Below are positions 8,492-17,069 of a stretch of DNA of 40,005 nt, piece after piece. The stretch comes from Candidatus Poseidonia sp. (GTDB lineage Archaea > Thermoplasmatota > Poseidoniia > Poseidoniales > Poseidoniaceae). Position numbers and translations under genes: made by a program. The notes beneath the pieces were generated by a model, which saw only the letters and a list, made by a program, of their open reading frames with translations, did not search any database and was not told the origin of the DNA. Each line of letters begins with the position of its first letter. The stretch's first letter is position 1. The stretch lies in assembly GCA_023254365.1 (NCBI GenBank), contig JALRLQ010000004.1, positions 1-40,005 on the forward strand, written 5' to 3'.

Positions 8492-9324
8492 GCCTCTTGA
8501 GCCTCGTTCGTTTTGGCGAGCACAAACGAAGCGTTTCCGGGCAACAAAACGCTTCCCGCACCTACGAAGGCTTCTGCGCGAGCAGAGAACATGGAACACA
8601 CCAAAATCCCGAGGCCCAGACCAAAGGGAATGCCGGTGAGCACACGCTTGAGATTGGTTGATTCGTAGGAGGTGAGGAGTTGGAGGAAGCCATCGGCAAT
8701 CAGGGGCAAACAGAGCAGCATCCCGCACGCCAACCAGAGCATGGTTCGTTGATTTCGCTGGTAAACGCCACCGAGCCAGTCGTCGGGGATCATGGAAAGG
8801 CACGTGTCCCGTACAGTCCATCGGTTCCATCCTCGACGGGTGAACAACGCACCGCCGACAAACATCCCAAGGAAGATGCCGATGTCACGGGTACAGACTG
8901 GAAGTTGGTTGTTGTTAACTTCCCATGATCGCTCGTGTTTTTGGTGACAGTTGAGGTCACCGAAGGCATAAATGAAGCCAGCATATGGATTGATTTCGGA
9001 CCAGTCAAACGCACCATGGCCGTGCATTTCTCCGTCGTGCTCGTGTTCAGCAACCGGGGTGTTTCCGTTGGACCCCCAACCGTCTTGACTGGCGTAATCA
9101 AAGGCATTGGCTCGTGCGGAAAGGGCAGGTACGGCTCCCGATTCAATGGTCATTGGAGCCAAGAAGAAGGAGAAAAAGAAGAAGCCGCATATTCCCATGA
9201 CCCATCGGCCAACTTTCGCTTCTCGTTTCCGGTCAAGTAGGCCGTTGGGCTCCATGAGAGAACCATCGGCTAAGCGCACTTCATTCTTTTCACGGCAGAG
9301 CAAGCCTTCAATGCCGAGAGCCAA
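8476..9324 (-). CDS. DUF2085 membrane protein
   Basis: Up to 282 residues if started at TTG 9324; ATG at 9255 (about 259 residues) is the more conservative start and leaves room for a promoter before the divergent gene. The signature of DUF2085 is clear: CHQKHERSW followed by QLPVCTRDIGIFLGMFVG, with paired cysteines before a membrane helix. About four to five hydrophobic helices are present. A His-rich loop (EHEHDGEMHGHGAF) precedes the motif and could bind metal. The family occurs in archaea and bacteria without a known function. It runs tail to tail with tmk. Confidence 0.75.
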   Translation of the reverse strand: MALGIEGLLCREKNEVRLADGSLMEPNGLLDRKREAKVGRWVMGICGFFFFSFFLAPMTIESGAVPALSARANAFDYASQDGWGSNGNTPVAEHEHDGEMHGHGAFDWSEINPYAGFIYAFGDLNCHQKHERSWEVNNNQLPVCTRDIGIFLGMFVGGALFTRRGWNRWTVRDTCLSMIPDDWLGGVYQRNQRTMLWLACGMLLCLPLIADGFLQLLTSYESTNLKRVLTGIPFGLGLGILVCSMFSARAEAFVGAGSVLLPGNASFVLAKTNEAQEAHESE

Positions 9325-9335
9325 CAGGTCATGCC

Positions 9336-9968
9336 ATGCCCGAGGAGGTGCACCCGAGGATTGGCCTTCGGACCGGTGTGCAAGCCGGGGCTTTCATCGG
9401 CCTCTTCCTCGGATTCTCACTCGCCGTCGTCTCGGCCCTGACCCAGCCCGATGCTCTGCTGAGATTGGTGCAACTGATGTGCATCACGCCCTTGGCGTGT
9501 GCCCTTGTGCTTGGACCGTTTCTCGGGTTGCGTCGAGCGCCCGTTCTGGCAACCGAAGATCCAGTGGATGAGGTGAGAGGCGTCCTGAATCCATACAACG
9601 AGGGTCAAGGAAAATGGCGCACGTTGAGCCATGTACGCAGCGATGGTCGAACCGTCCGCATCGACTTGCACAATTCGACCCAACCTCTGGGAATCGTTGC
9701 CGCAACCTTGCCGTTCAGCGACCGCTTTCCGGTCCGCTACATCGTCGGACGAGGCGAAGCACGAAGCAGAGAACCCTTGTTGCGCCAGCAGGTCCTTGGC
9801 TACATTGAACAGCACATTGACCTCAACCGCCGCAGGCGCACCTCTTCTTCGGTGGAAGTGATGCCAGCCTCCATCATTCAACACATGGAAGCCACTCATC
9901 GAATGCATCGACGACTGTTCTATCTGCTGCCCATCATCCTGTTTTTTGCGTGGTTGGAAATGCGTTAA
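9336..9968 (+). CDS. Two- to three-helix membrane protein, unrecognised
   Basis: 210 residues from ATG at 9336. Two hydrophobic helices lie near the N-terminus (about 15-35 and 43-60), then a soluble region of about 120 residues with beta character (RTLSHVRSDGRTVRIDLHN), and a final helix (LFYLLPIILFFAWL). No family was recognised. The gene is divergent from the DUF2085 gene with very little room between the starts, so one of the two starts is probably further inside its frame. It is followed 44 bases later by the HEAT-repeat gene, possibly in one transcript. Confidence 0.55.
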   Translation: MPEEVHPRIGLRTGVQAGAFIGLFLGFSLAVVSALTQPDALLRLVQLMCITPLACALVLGPFLGLRRAPVLATEDPVDEVRGVLNPYNEGQGKWRTLSHVRSDGRTVRIDLHNSTQPLGIVAATLPFSDRFPVRYIVGRGEARSREPLLRQQVLGYIEQHIDLNRRRRTSSSVEVMPASIIQHMEATHRMHRRLFYLLPIILFFAWLEMR

Positions 9969-10012
9969 GTGAAACGCAACAGGGCTATGAGGGTCGGCGG
10001 TTTCGCCAGCCC

Positions 10013-10999
10013 ATGGCCAACGATGTTCGACGGGCGATGGCGTCCTTGAAACATCGCGATGTACGAACCCGACGGCGTGCGGTAAGAACCCTGTTTGAAC
10101 ACGGCGATGAAACCGTTCTTGAAGCGTTTGAACTTCTGCTGGACGACGAGGACCCTTGGTTCGTCTCCAAGGCCTTGGACGCCTACCGAATGTGGAGTTC
10201 CTCCGCAGGGCCTTCCGCAGTGAGTACCTTGCTTTCCCACCCAAGTCTTGACGTGAGGCGAGCAGGTGCCAACCTGCTGGAAGGGTTGGGTCAAGAGGGG
10301 AAAGCGTTGGGCATCCGCACCCTTGACGACACGGATTCCGTTGTCCAAAAACAGGCTGCTCGGGCCCTGTCGTTGCTCAATGACGACGAGGTCAACGATG
10401 TGCTTGTTGCTCACCCATCGCCCACTGTGCGAAAACTTGCGGTTCAAGCAACCAATGTCTCCCCTGAGCAGGTGGTTCATCTCCTGAACGATGATGTTGA
10501 AACCGTTCGCAACGCTGCACTTGAAGCGGCCTTGGTACGCGATTTGGACCTCAACATTGAGGACATCAAGCCCTCTCTTGCCGGCCACCTCCACACCGTC
10601 CCGCTCTTGATTTGGTTCGCAAACCACGCTCCTGAAGAACTCGCTGATGCGGTGGGCAACCTAACGGAACTCCACATCAAGGACGTGACCGACCATTTGC
10701 GCGCGCACATCACCTCGAGCAACGATGCCCTCATTCAGGCCCTGCTTCAGGCCCGATGTTTGGAACCCGTGGCGAGGTGGGTGCTCAAACAAGGCAAGGA
10801 GGAAGACGAGTTGCGATGGTCGCTCATCGCCAACACCCACCTGCCCATCATCGAGCGGAGCAAACTCCTGGAGCGTTTGATCGGGCGTGCTGGTGAAGCA
10901 GACGTCCAGCGACGAACGGCTGAATTCTTGGAACAGACCTCTGAGGAGTTGCTGAGGGTGGCGTGCGAGAACCTATCAACCGCCGCAACCGAAGTTTGA
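10013..10999 (+). CDS. HEAT-repeat protein
   Basis: 328 residues from ATG at 10013 (MANDVRRAMASLKHRD). The protein is made of helical pairs of about 30 residues with the HEAT pattern: DVRTRRRAVRTLFEHGD, LDVRRAGANLLEGLGQE, SVVQKQAARALSLLNDD, PTVRKLAVQATNV and ETVRNAALEAAL. Such solenoids bind proteins or nucleic acids and have no activity of their own. The C-terminal third is also helical but the repeats degrade. It ends two bases before the M61 peptidase start, which suggests coupled expression. No partner can be named. Confidence 0.75.
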   Translation: MANDVRRAMASLKHRDVRTRRRAVRTLFEHGDETVLEAFELLLDDEDPWFVSKALDAYRMWSSSAGPSAVSTLLSHPSLDVRRAGANLLEGLGQEGKALGIRTLDDTDSVVQKQAARALSLLNDDEVNDVLVAHPSPTVRKLAVQATNVSPEQVVHLLNDDVETVRNAALEAALVRDLDLNIEDIKPSLAGHLHTVPLLIWFANHAPEELADAVGNLTELHIKDVTDHLRAHITSSNDALIQALLQARCLEPVARWVLKQGKEEDELRWSLIANTHLPIIERSKLLERLIGRAGEADVQRRTAEFLEQTSEELLRVACENLSTAATEV

Positions 11000-11001
11000 C
11001 C

Positions 11002-12813
11002 ATGAGCACGCCTTCTTCAGGCATCACCTTTCACGCCGATGCAACCAACGGAGCAGAACATCGCTTGGTGACCGGGCTCACCATCGAGGGACCCTTCACC
11101 GGTCGGTCGTTGGTGTTGCGGTTTCCCCGATGGGTGCCGGGATCGTATTTTCTTCGCGAACCCATCCAGCACATGTTTGACTTTGAGGCGTACGATGAGG
11201 ACGACGACGCGTTGACATGGAAACGCGTCGGCGTGGACAGCATCACGGTTCGTTTGCGTCAAAACACCGCCAAAGTCCACCTTCGCTATCATTTGCTGGC
11301 CAATGAATTGACGGTTCGGTCAAACCACCTTGACGCCACCCATCTTCATCTCATGCCGCCATTTACCTGGTTTTGGCCCGAGAAAGGTGTGGAGCGTTCG
11401 CGCTTGGACGAGGTCCACAGTGTTGAACTGAAAGCCCCTTCAGATTGGACCCCGGCCACGCAACTTCAAGCGACCAATGACGGAAAAAGCGATGGCGAGG
11501 CCAGAACATGGTCCTTTTCTGCCGCAGGACGGGACCTCTTGCTGGATAGCATCATCGAAGTCAACGCCAACCCCGCCATCACCCACGTGGTCGACGGTCG
11601 AACCCATCATCTGAAGTGGTGGGACAGCGGAGGTCACCAACCCAACGCCGACCGTCTCCAAGCCTTTGTTGAGGACATGGAGCGCATCATCCGAGAACAC
11701 CATGCGCTGTTTGGCGTTCCCGATTGGCCGGATTACACCACCGTGCTTCATCTCACCGAGAAGGGTCGTGGTGGCCTTGAACACATGAACTCCCAGACCT
11801 CGATGATGCCTCGCCAGTGCCTCTTCCCACACCATCCTGAAGAATATCGTGACCTCGTGAGCTTGTTTTCTCACGAATACCTTCACCAGTGGAACGTGAA
11901 ACGCCTCCGCCCCAAATGCTTCCTCGACTACGATCTTCAATCCGAAGTCCACACCGATTTGTTGTGGTGGTTCGAGGGGGGAACCTCGTGGCTTGGCGAC
12001 ATGATGTGTGTTCGTTCAGGAGCGTGGAGTGAAGAAGATTGGCGGTTGGATTTTGAGCGCAAGATGAAGCGCCATACACAAGGCAACGGCATGCACCGAG
12101 AATCGTTGGCCGAATCGAGTCATGATGCGTGGATACACCTCTATAGAAGCGGCCCCTATACGAGAGAGAGTCAAATTTCCTACTACCTTGAAGGCGAGTT
12201 GGCTATGCTGTGTTTGGACGTTGAATTGCGCCGCCGAAACAACAACGAATTTGGTGCCTGCGATCTGATGGCTGAAGTGGTGCGTCGGTTTTCCATCGCC
12301 TCCGACGAAGCCGTTGAACACGGCGTGGACTACAGGGACATCCGGACCACGCTCAAAGCCTGCCCGGGCGGCTCGAGCATGGGCCCCTTCCTCGACCGGT
12401 TGGTCAAGCAGCGTGCCCTACCGAACATCACCAAAGCGATGTCGTTCTTCCGATTGAAATTGGCGCCTCCACCCAGCACCATCGAAAACCCAGGTTGGTT
12501 GGGCATCAACACACGGGACGGGACGGGAAGAGTGACCATCACAACCTATCATGCAGGCTCTCCGCTACGAACCTTGAGTCAGGTTGGGGACGAGGTGTTG
12601 GCCGTTGATGGTGTTCGTGTTCACTCCTCCAAGCACCTCCAGCAACTGGTTGCAGGCCGTGCAGGAGAGAGCGTTGCGCTCGAATTGAGCCATGAGGGCA
12701 TCCTTTCTTCGGTGGAGGTGACCATCGCACCTTCCCCCCAACACGGCGTCACCCTGCAGGGCAAAGGAAACGAACGATGGAAAGGATGGATCACGACTCG
12801 TCAGGGCCAGTAA
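11002..12813 (+). CDS. M61-family (glycyl aminopeptidase-like) peptidase with PDZ domain
   Basis: 603 residues from ATG at 11002, directly after the HEAT gene stop. It has the M61 layout: an N-terminal beta domain (RFPRWVPGSYFLRE), the substrate motif GGLEHMNSQ, and the zinc site SHEYLHQWNVKRLRP (His291, Glu292, His295) with Glu325 in WWFEGGTSWLGD. A C-terminal PDZ domain (about 495-585) contains AGSPLRTLSQVGDEVLAVDG. M61 enzymes remove N-terminal glycine or alanine. No signal peptide is visible, so this one is probably cytoplasmic and may clear short peptides. Its final 23 bases overlap the end of the opposing SerK-like gene. Confidence 0.9.
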   Translation: MSTPSSGITFHADATNGAEHRLVTGLTIEGPFTGRSLVLRFPRWVPGSYFLREPIQHMFDFEAYDEDDDALTWKRVGVDSITVRLRQNTAKVHLRYHLLANELTVRSNHLDATHLHLMPPFTWFWPEKGVERSRLDEVHSVELKAPSDWTPATQLQATNDGKSDGEARTWSFSAAGRDLLLDSIIEVNANPAITHVVDGRTHHLKWWDSGGHQPNADRLQAFVEDMERIIREHHALFGVPDWPDYTTVLHLTEKGRGGLEHMNSQTSMMPRQCLFPHHPEEYRDLVSLFSHEYLHQWNVKRLRPKCFLDYDLQSEVHTDLLWWFEGGTSWLGDMMCVRSGAWSEEDWRLDFERKMKRHTQGNGMHRESLAESSHDAWIHLYRSGPYTRESQISYYLEGELAMLCLDVELRRRNNNEFGACDLMAEVVRRFSIASDEAVEHGVDYRDIRTTLKACPGGSSMGPFLDRLVKQRALPNITKAMSFFRLKLAPPPSTIENPGWLGINTRDGTGRVTITTYHAGSPLRTLSQVGDEVLAVDGVRVHSSKHLQQLVAGRAGESVALELSHEGILSSVEVTIAPSPQHGVTLQGKGNERWKGWITTRQGQ

Positions 12814-13273
12814 ACGAAGGAAACACCTTCAACGTCTCGAGTGAGTAGAAAATCGGCGGCGTGTCGTTGGCGATGCTGTGGCGGCTCGTCTTTGGTGGAA
12901 AGAGTCCTCCCGACAAACTCATCTCGACCACCTCGCCCTTGGTGAGAGATTGGCGCCCGCAATGTGGCCAAACATCGACGTGAATGCTTTCGTCCTCAAG
13001 ATAGTTCACGCACAAAGCGGGCAAGCGTTTGAGCCCCAAGAGAACGCCTACCGAATGTCGGTGGTGTCCGTCGAGGATGGCTCCGGTGGCTACGTCAACG
13101 ATGAGAGGCTTGGTGTAACCTCCCCATTTTTTGGTCATTTCCAAAAGTTTGTCTCTGTTTTTGACCTTGATTTCTTCATGGGGTTTCAACCATTGGAGGG
13201 GAACCAGCGTCACGTCTTCTTCCGTCCACTCCATGGCCTTTGGAGGGGGACCTGTCCGATAATGCTTTTTCAC
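12791..13273 (-). CDS. SerK-like / ParB-fold serine kinase homolog
   Basis: 160 residues from GTG at 13273. The ParB/Srx-type motif GAILDGHHRHSVGVLLGL is plain. The pattern LKPHEE (Glu33) near the N-terminus and FPPKTSRHSI near the C-terminus match the Thermococcus free-serine kinase SerK, where the corresponding Glu is catalytic. SerK makes O-phosphoserine from free serine with ADP. The protein here is shorter than SerK (about 250 residues) because the segment between the DGHHR region and PKTSRH is reduced. A ParB-like DNA-binding role is less likely as no helix-turn-helix is seen. It diverges from the CCA gene with 34 bases between. Confidence 0.6.
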   Translation of the reverse strand: MKKHYRTGPPPKAMEWTEEDVTLVPLQWLKPHEEIKVKNRDKLLEMTKKWGGYTKPLIVDVATGAILDGHHRHSVGVLLGLKRLPALCVNYLEDESIHVDVWPHCGRQSLTKGEVVEMSLSGGLFPPKTSRHSIANDTPPIFYSLETLKVFPSFTGPDES

Positions 13274-13307
13274 ATCCTGCCCCGCCTACAAAGCAGAGGC
13301 GTGATCG

Positions 13308-14678
13308 ATGGGCAGTGATACGAGGTTTGTTCCAGGTGTGGAAGCCGACCTCGTTGGTGAACCGGTGCCTGCTCGGATGCGCGCATGGCTGCGTGGCTTG
13401 CCCGACGACCTTTGCGCCATCCTCAACAAACTGTGCACCAACGGTCACGGGGCTTGGTTGGTTGGAGGGGCCGTTCGTGACGCATGGGTCGGTGTGTCCG
13501 ACGGTGAGATCGACATCGACGTTGCCACCACCCACCCCCCTGAAGAGGTCCTCTCGTTGTTTGGCGCCGATGCGATCGATACCGGTTCAGCCTTTGGAAC
13601 CATCACGGTCAAAGGCGAAGGCAACCACTACGAAATCACCACGCTCCGCACGGAATCGCTGTACAGGGACGGTCGCCGACCGGAGCATGTCGAATGGGGA
13701 GATTCGCTCAAGGAGGACTTGAGTCGGCGCGATTTCACGTTCAACAGCATGGCCGTGGACGCTGGGCGAGCCCTGCTCTACGACCCGTATGATGGCATTC
13801 AAGACCTGCACGACAGGACGGTCAGGGCTGTGGGCGACCCAGCGGTTCGTTGCGAAGAAGACGCATTGAGAATCTTGAGGGCGTACCGTTTTCTCAACCG
13901 GGAGACAGAAGCACTGTGGTCCATGGAAGACGAACTTCAACGCGCCGTCATCAGCAGAAAGGACCGCCTTTCGATGGTCGCAGTGGAACGACGGTGGATG
14001 GAACTGAAGAAAATCATGGACGGGAATCATGCAGGAGCCATTTTGAGTCAGATGAAACGCGACGGCGTTCTCGCCGTCGTTTGGCCTTCGTCAACCACCG
14101 TTCGCCACGAACTGCTCGAAGCCCTGGATGAACCCCTTCTCCGAGGACTGCAGGCCCACCATCGGGTGGCGGTCCTCATGATTGAACAACCGACCAGTGC
14201 TTTGCTCAAACATCTCTCGGAGATGAAGAGTTCAAAGGAATTTCAACGTGGAAGCGCGCTGTTCCACGAACGATTGCCACATCTGCCCGCCACCACCATC
14301 GGCGAACTGCGGGTGTTTGACCTCGTGCTTGGTCCAGACGCCCCCCTCCATCTCCATGTCCGAACGGTGCTTGAACCGCTTGGCCCCTTTTTCCACGGCG
14401 AGGTCAACCAACCTCCTGCTCGGTCAAACGAGACTTTTGAGGCTTGGAAAGCCATGCCACCACGTCAATCTCCCGGCGATTGCCTGGTTGACGGGCACTG
14501 GATTATGCAACGAACCGGCGTGCCGCAAGGCATACGCCTTGGCCGACTCAAACAATGGCTCCACCGGTTGCAAATCGAGCATGATTTCACATTGGTCAGC
14601 GAAATGGAGGCGTTGTTGAGCCGACTACCGTTCGAACACGGCGATCATGAGGGTTGGCCGAGCGTGGCCTTCCCCTGA
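13308..14678 (+). CDS. cca: Bacterial-type (class II) tRNA nucleotidyltransferase / CCA-adding enzyme
   Basis: 456 residues. All class II motifs are present: LVGGAVRDAWVG with DGEIDIDVATTHPPEEV (nucleotidyl-transfer Asp residues), LSRRDFTFNSMAVD, DPYDGIQDLHDRTVRAVGDP, EEDALRILRAYRF (base-recognition EDxxR-like motif) and VERRWMELKKIM (ERxxxE). The enzyme adds or repairs the 3' CCA of tRNAs. Archaea normally use the unrelated class I enzyme, so this gene is probably of bacterial origin. Poly(A) polymerase of the same family is an alternative. Residues 260-456 are less conserved. Its 3' region overlaps nothing essential, and the EF-hand gene follows 44 bases later. Confidence 0.85.
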   Translation: MGSDTRFVPGVEADLVGEPVPARMRAWLRGLPDDLCAILNKLCTNGHGAWLVGGAVRDAWVGVSDGEIDIDVATTHPPEEVLSLFGADAIDTGSAFGTITVKGEGNHYEITTLRTESLYRDGRRPEHVEWGDSLKEDLSRRDFTFNSMAVDAGRALLYDPYDGIQDLHDRTVRAVGDPAVRCEEDALRILRAYRFLNRETEALWSMEDELQRAVISRKDRLSMVAVERRWMELKKIMDGNHAGAILSQMKRDGVLAVVWPSSTTVRHELLEALDEPLLRGLQAHHRVAVLMIEQPTSALLKHLSEMKSSKEFQRGSALFHERLPHLPATTIGELRVFDLVLGPDAPLHLHVRTVLEPLGPFFHGEVNQPPARSNETFEAWKAMPPRQSPGDCLVDGHWIMQRTGVPQGIRLGRLKQWLHRLQIEHDFTLVSEMEALLSRLPFEHGDHEGWPSVAFP

Positions 14679-14722
14679 TGTGCAGGCATCATCTTGATGA
14701 TGAGGCGGGTGTTGGGAGGTGC

Positions 14723-15781
14723 ATGGCAGAAATTCGTTTGCCAGAAAAAGAAGCCTTCTACCCGGAAGTTCAGGCCATCTCAAACCGAATCAGCAGCATC
14801 AGTGAAAAAAACACCATGGCACGACTGCTTCATTCAAATTTCAAAAATTGGCTTCAAACCTCCTCTGTCTCACCTGTCCAACTGACCAAGGACCTTGATG
14901 CCGATAAAAACGGCATGATTTCGGGAGAGGAATTTGCAGGACTTCTCGGCGCAATGACAGGAGAACGCCCCCCTGATTGGGTGGTTGAACTCGTCTTCTC
15001 CTTCGTCAAAGCCGATACCAACAAAGGCATTCCTATCGTTGATTGGATGGCATTTTTGGCAGCAAGCGGCCTTGAAATTCCAAATGATTTGTTTGAGCAA
15101 CCCGTCGTCATCACCGGATCCTTGTTGATTCATGAACACGAAGTCACCGTCGGCGATTCCATCACGGTCCACGCCTCGTTCAACGAGCCGGTTGACGCCT
15201 ACGAAACCAAGGTGACCAACACGAACACCGGCCAAACCGAAGCTTTTGTCACCAGCAGCGACGAAATGGACTCGCCGACCTTCGACGAATTCGTCCTTGA
15301 ATCCGACGAAGAAGGCGTGTTTCGCGTTGAACTTCTCCACCACGGTGTTCGTCTCGACGAGGGCGAATTCACAGCCTTTGCGGCCCCTGAAGCACCTGAG
15401 GAGGTGGAGATTGTCGAACAGGTACACGATGAACACCAGATGCCAGCCACCCCCGCTGTTGCTGTCGAAGAGGAGGGTTTCTCGGCCTTGCTTGAGCACC
15501 TGGCGGAAGCCAAACTGCGAAGCGATACCGAACAGATCATCGGCCAAACCTCTGCGTACGCTGTGAACTTCACCGTGAAGACCATCGAACGGACGTTGAT
15601 GGGGACCGAGGCCTACACCGGAGGGTCAACCCTGACCTGCACGACCGATGACGGCGCTGAATTTGCTCTCATGATGAGAAGCGACGAGCGTGTGTTTTCC
15701 AAAGGTCAGCACCTCCACGCCGTGGTGGTTCCTCACGCATGGTCGGTGGCCTTACGCCGCCTTGTTTGCCGAGAGCAGTGA
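14723..15781 (+). CDS. EF-hand protein with beta-sandwich-like middle domain
   Basis: 352 residues. ATG at 14723 is set by GGGAGG five bases upstream. Residues 59-70 form a canonical EF-hand loop (DADKNGMISGEE: Asp1, Asp3, Asn5, Ser9, Glu12). A second, degenerate loop follows near 95-108 (KADTNKGIPIVDW). Residues about 120-235 look like an Ig-like strand domain (HEHEVTVGDSITVHASF). An acidic linker and a C-terminal mixed domain end the protein. There is no signal peptide or membrane helix, so it should be a cytoplasmic calcium-binding protein. Its stop lies one base from the stop of the converging acyl-CoA dehydrogenase gene. No known family was recognised beyond the EF-hand. Confidence 0.65.
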   Translation: MAEIRLPEKEAFYPEVQAISNRISSISEKNTMARLLHSNFKNWLQTSSVSPVQLTKDLDADKNGMISGEEFAGLLGAMTGERPPDWVVELVFSFVKADTNKGIPIVDWMAFLAASGLEIPNDLFEQPVVITGSLLIHEHEVTVGDSITVHASFNEPVDAYETKVTNTNTGQTEAFVTSSDEMDSPTFDEFVLESDEEGVFRVELLHHGVRLDEGEFTAFAAPEAPEEVEIVEQVHDEHQMPATPAVAVEEEGFSALLEHLAEAKLRSDTEQIIGQTSAYAVNFTVKTIERTLMGTEAYTGGSTLTCTTDDGAEFALMMRSDERVFSKGQHLHAVVVPHAWSVALRRLVCREQ

Positions 15782-16951
15782 TCACTTCAGCGCTCGTGCG
15801 ATGACAATTCGCTGCACTTCTTGGGTGCCTTCGTAGATTTGCGTGATCTTCGCGTCTCTGAAGAACCGTTCAACCGGGAATTCCTTGGTGTAGCCGTACC
15901 CACCGAGCACCTGAATGGCTCGCTCGGAAACCCACATGGCCGTGTCACCGGCGAACAACTTGGCCATGCTGGCTTCCTTTGAGTGGCGTGGTCCATCGGC
16001 GTGGTAGTGCTGTTCTTTGGTCCAAGCAGCTTTGTAGACGAGCAACCGGGCCGCTTCAATTTGGGTGGCCATGTCGGCCAAATACGCCATGATCATCTGG
16101 TGGTGAGCGATGGGTTTGCCAAAGGCTTCACGCTCGTGAGCGTACTGGAGGGCGGACTCGTATGCACCTTGGGCGATGCCAAGCGCTTGAGCAGCGATGC
16201 CGATTCGGCTGTTGTCGAGGGCGTTCATGGCGATGGGGAACCCGTTGCCCACGCCTTTGATGACGTTCTCAACAGGGACTTTGCAGTCGTTGAGAACGAG
16301 GGTGCAAGTGTCAGAGGAACGAATGCCGAGTTTGTCCTCTTTCTTTCCAACCGAATAGCCTTCAAAGTCTGCATCGACGATGAACGCGGTGGTGCCACCG
16401 TGCTTCTTTGAACCGTAATCGGGATGGTCGACATCCTTGGCAAACAGCACCAGAATTTTCGCTTGGGCACCGTTGGTCACCCACATCTTCTCTCCGTTCA
16501 AGATGTAATGGGTGCCGTCGTCGGACAATTTCGCCTTGCACGACATGGCAGCGGCATCGGTTCCAGCACCTGCTTCAGAAAGTGAGTAGGCACCTACTTC
16601 GCCGGCTGCGAGACGAGGGAGGTAGGTGCTCTTCTGATGTTCATCGCCGTGGAGGGCGATGGTCATGGAACACAAACCGACATGGACACAGAACATCACG
16701 GCGAACGAAGGATCGACACGAGCCAGTTCTTCGATGATGATGGCTTCGGATACATCGTCGATGGGTGAGCCACCGTAGGCTTCCGGAATCGTGATGCCGT
16801 GCAGACCGTATTCAAGGAAGGCTTGCCATTCCTCAGCGGGTGGAATTTGGTTTTGGTCCCGATGTTCGACCGTCGGAGCGAGAACGGTTTCAGCAAAGTC
16901 CCTAACCAGTTCTCGAATCATTTGCTGTTCGTCGGTTTCTCCGAAAATCAT
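15782..16951 (-). CDS. Acyl-CoA dehydrogenase
   Basis: 389 residues, full length for the family, from ATG at 16951. Conserved parts include SLSEAGAGTDAAAM and GEKMWVTNGA (flavin and substrate contacts), LGIRSSDTC, EREAFGKPIAHHQ and QVLGGYGYTKEFPVERFFRDAK. The catalytic base is Glu374 in QIYEGTQEVQR, the position used by short- and medium-chain enzymes. It oxidises acyl-CoA to enoyl-CoA with FAD and passes electrons to an electron-transfer flavoprotein. No etf or other beta-oxidation gene is in the window. A TTAAGAAA element about 30 bases before the start could be its TATA box. Chain length specificity cannot be read from the sequence. Confidence 0.92.
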   Translation of the reverse strand: MIFGETDEQQMIRELVRDFAETVLAPTVEHRDQNQIPPAEEWQAFLEYGLHGITIPEAYGGSPIDDVSEAIIIEELARVDPSFAVMFCVHVGLCSMTIALHGDEHQKSTYLPRLAAGEVGAYSLSEAGAGTDAAAMSCKAKLSDDGTHYILNGEKMWVTNGAQAKILVLFAKDVDHPDYGSKKHGGTTAFIVDADFEGYSVGKKEDKLGIRSSDTCTLVLNDCKVPVENVIKGVGNGFPIAMNALDNSRIGIAAQALGIAQGAYESALQYAHEREAFGKPIAHHQMIMAYLADMATQIEAARLLVYKAAWTKEQHYHADGPRHSKEASMAKLFAGDTAMWVSERAIQVLGGYGYTKEFPVERFFRDAKITQIYEGTQEVQRIVIARALK

Positions 16952-17026
16952 ACGCTCCCCAGCCTGCCGAGTGTGTGGAGTTTCTTAACCCGTTTGTTCG
17001 TTCAAAAAAACAGTTTCTTCCTCAGT

Positions 17027-17062
17027 ATTCATATACCACCTGTGGAAGGCGCGTTTAGGAGG
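17027..17062 (+). promoter_or_regulatory. Promoter and ribosome site of the gcvH-like gene
   Basis: A TATA-like CATATACC lies at about 17030-17037. A strong AGGAGG ribosome site follows at about 17057-17062, eight bases before ATG 17070. The transcript probably includes hpt and perhaps dph2 downstream. Confidence 0.5.
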
Positions 17063-17069
17063 AAACAGA

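Noticed and set aside
9417..10244. Leftward open frame of 275 codons
   Set aside because: Antisense across the small membrane protein and the HEAT-repeat gene; low-complexity Arg/His-rich product typical of a shadow frame.
12791..13273. ParB chromosome-partition protein
   Set aside because: Only the DGHHR-type fold motif is shared; no helix-turn-helix or dimerisation region is present and other motifs fit SerK better.
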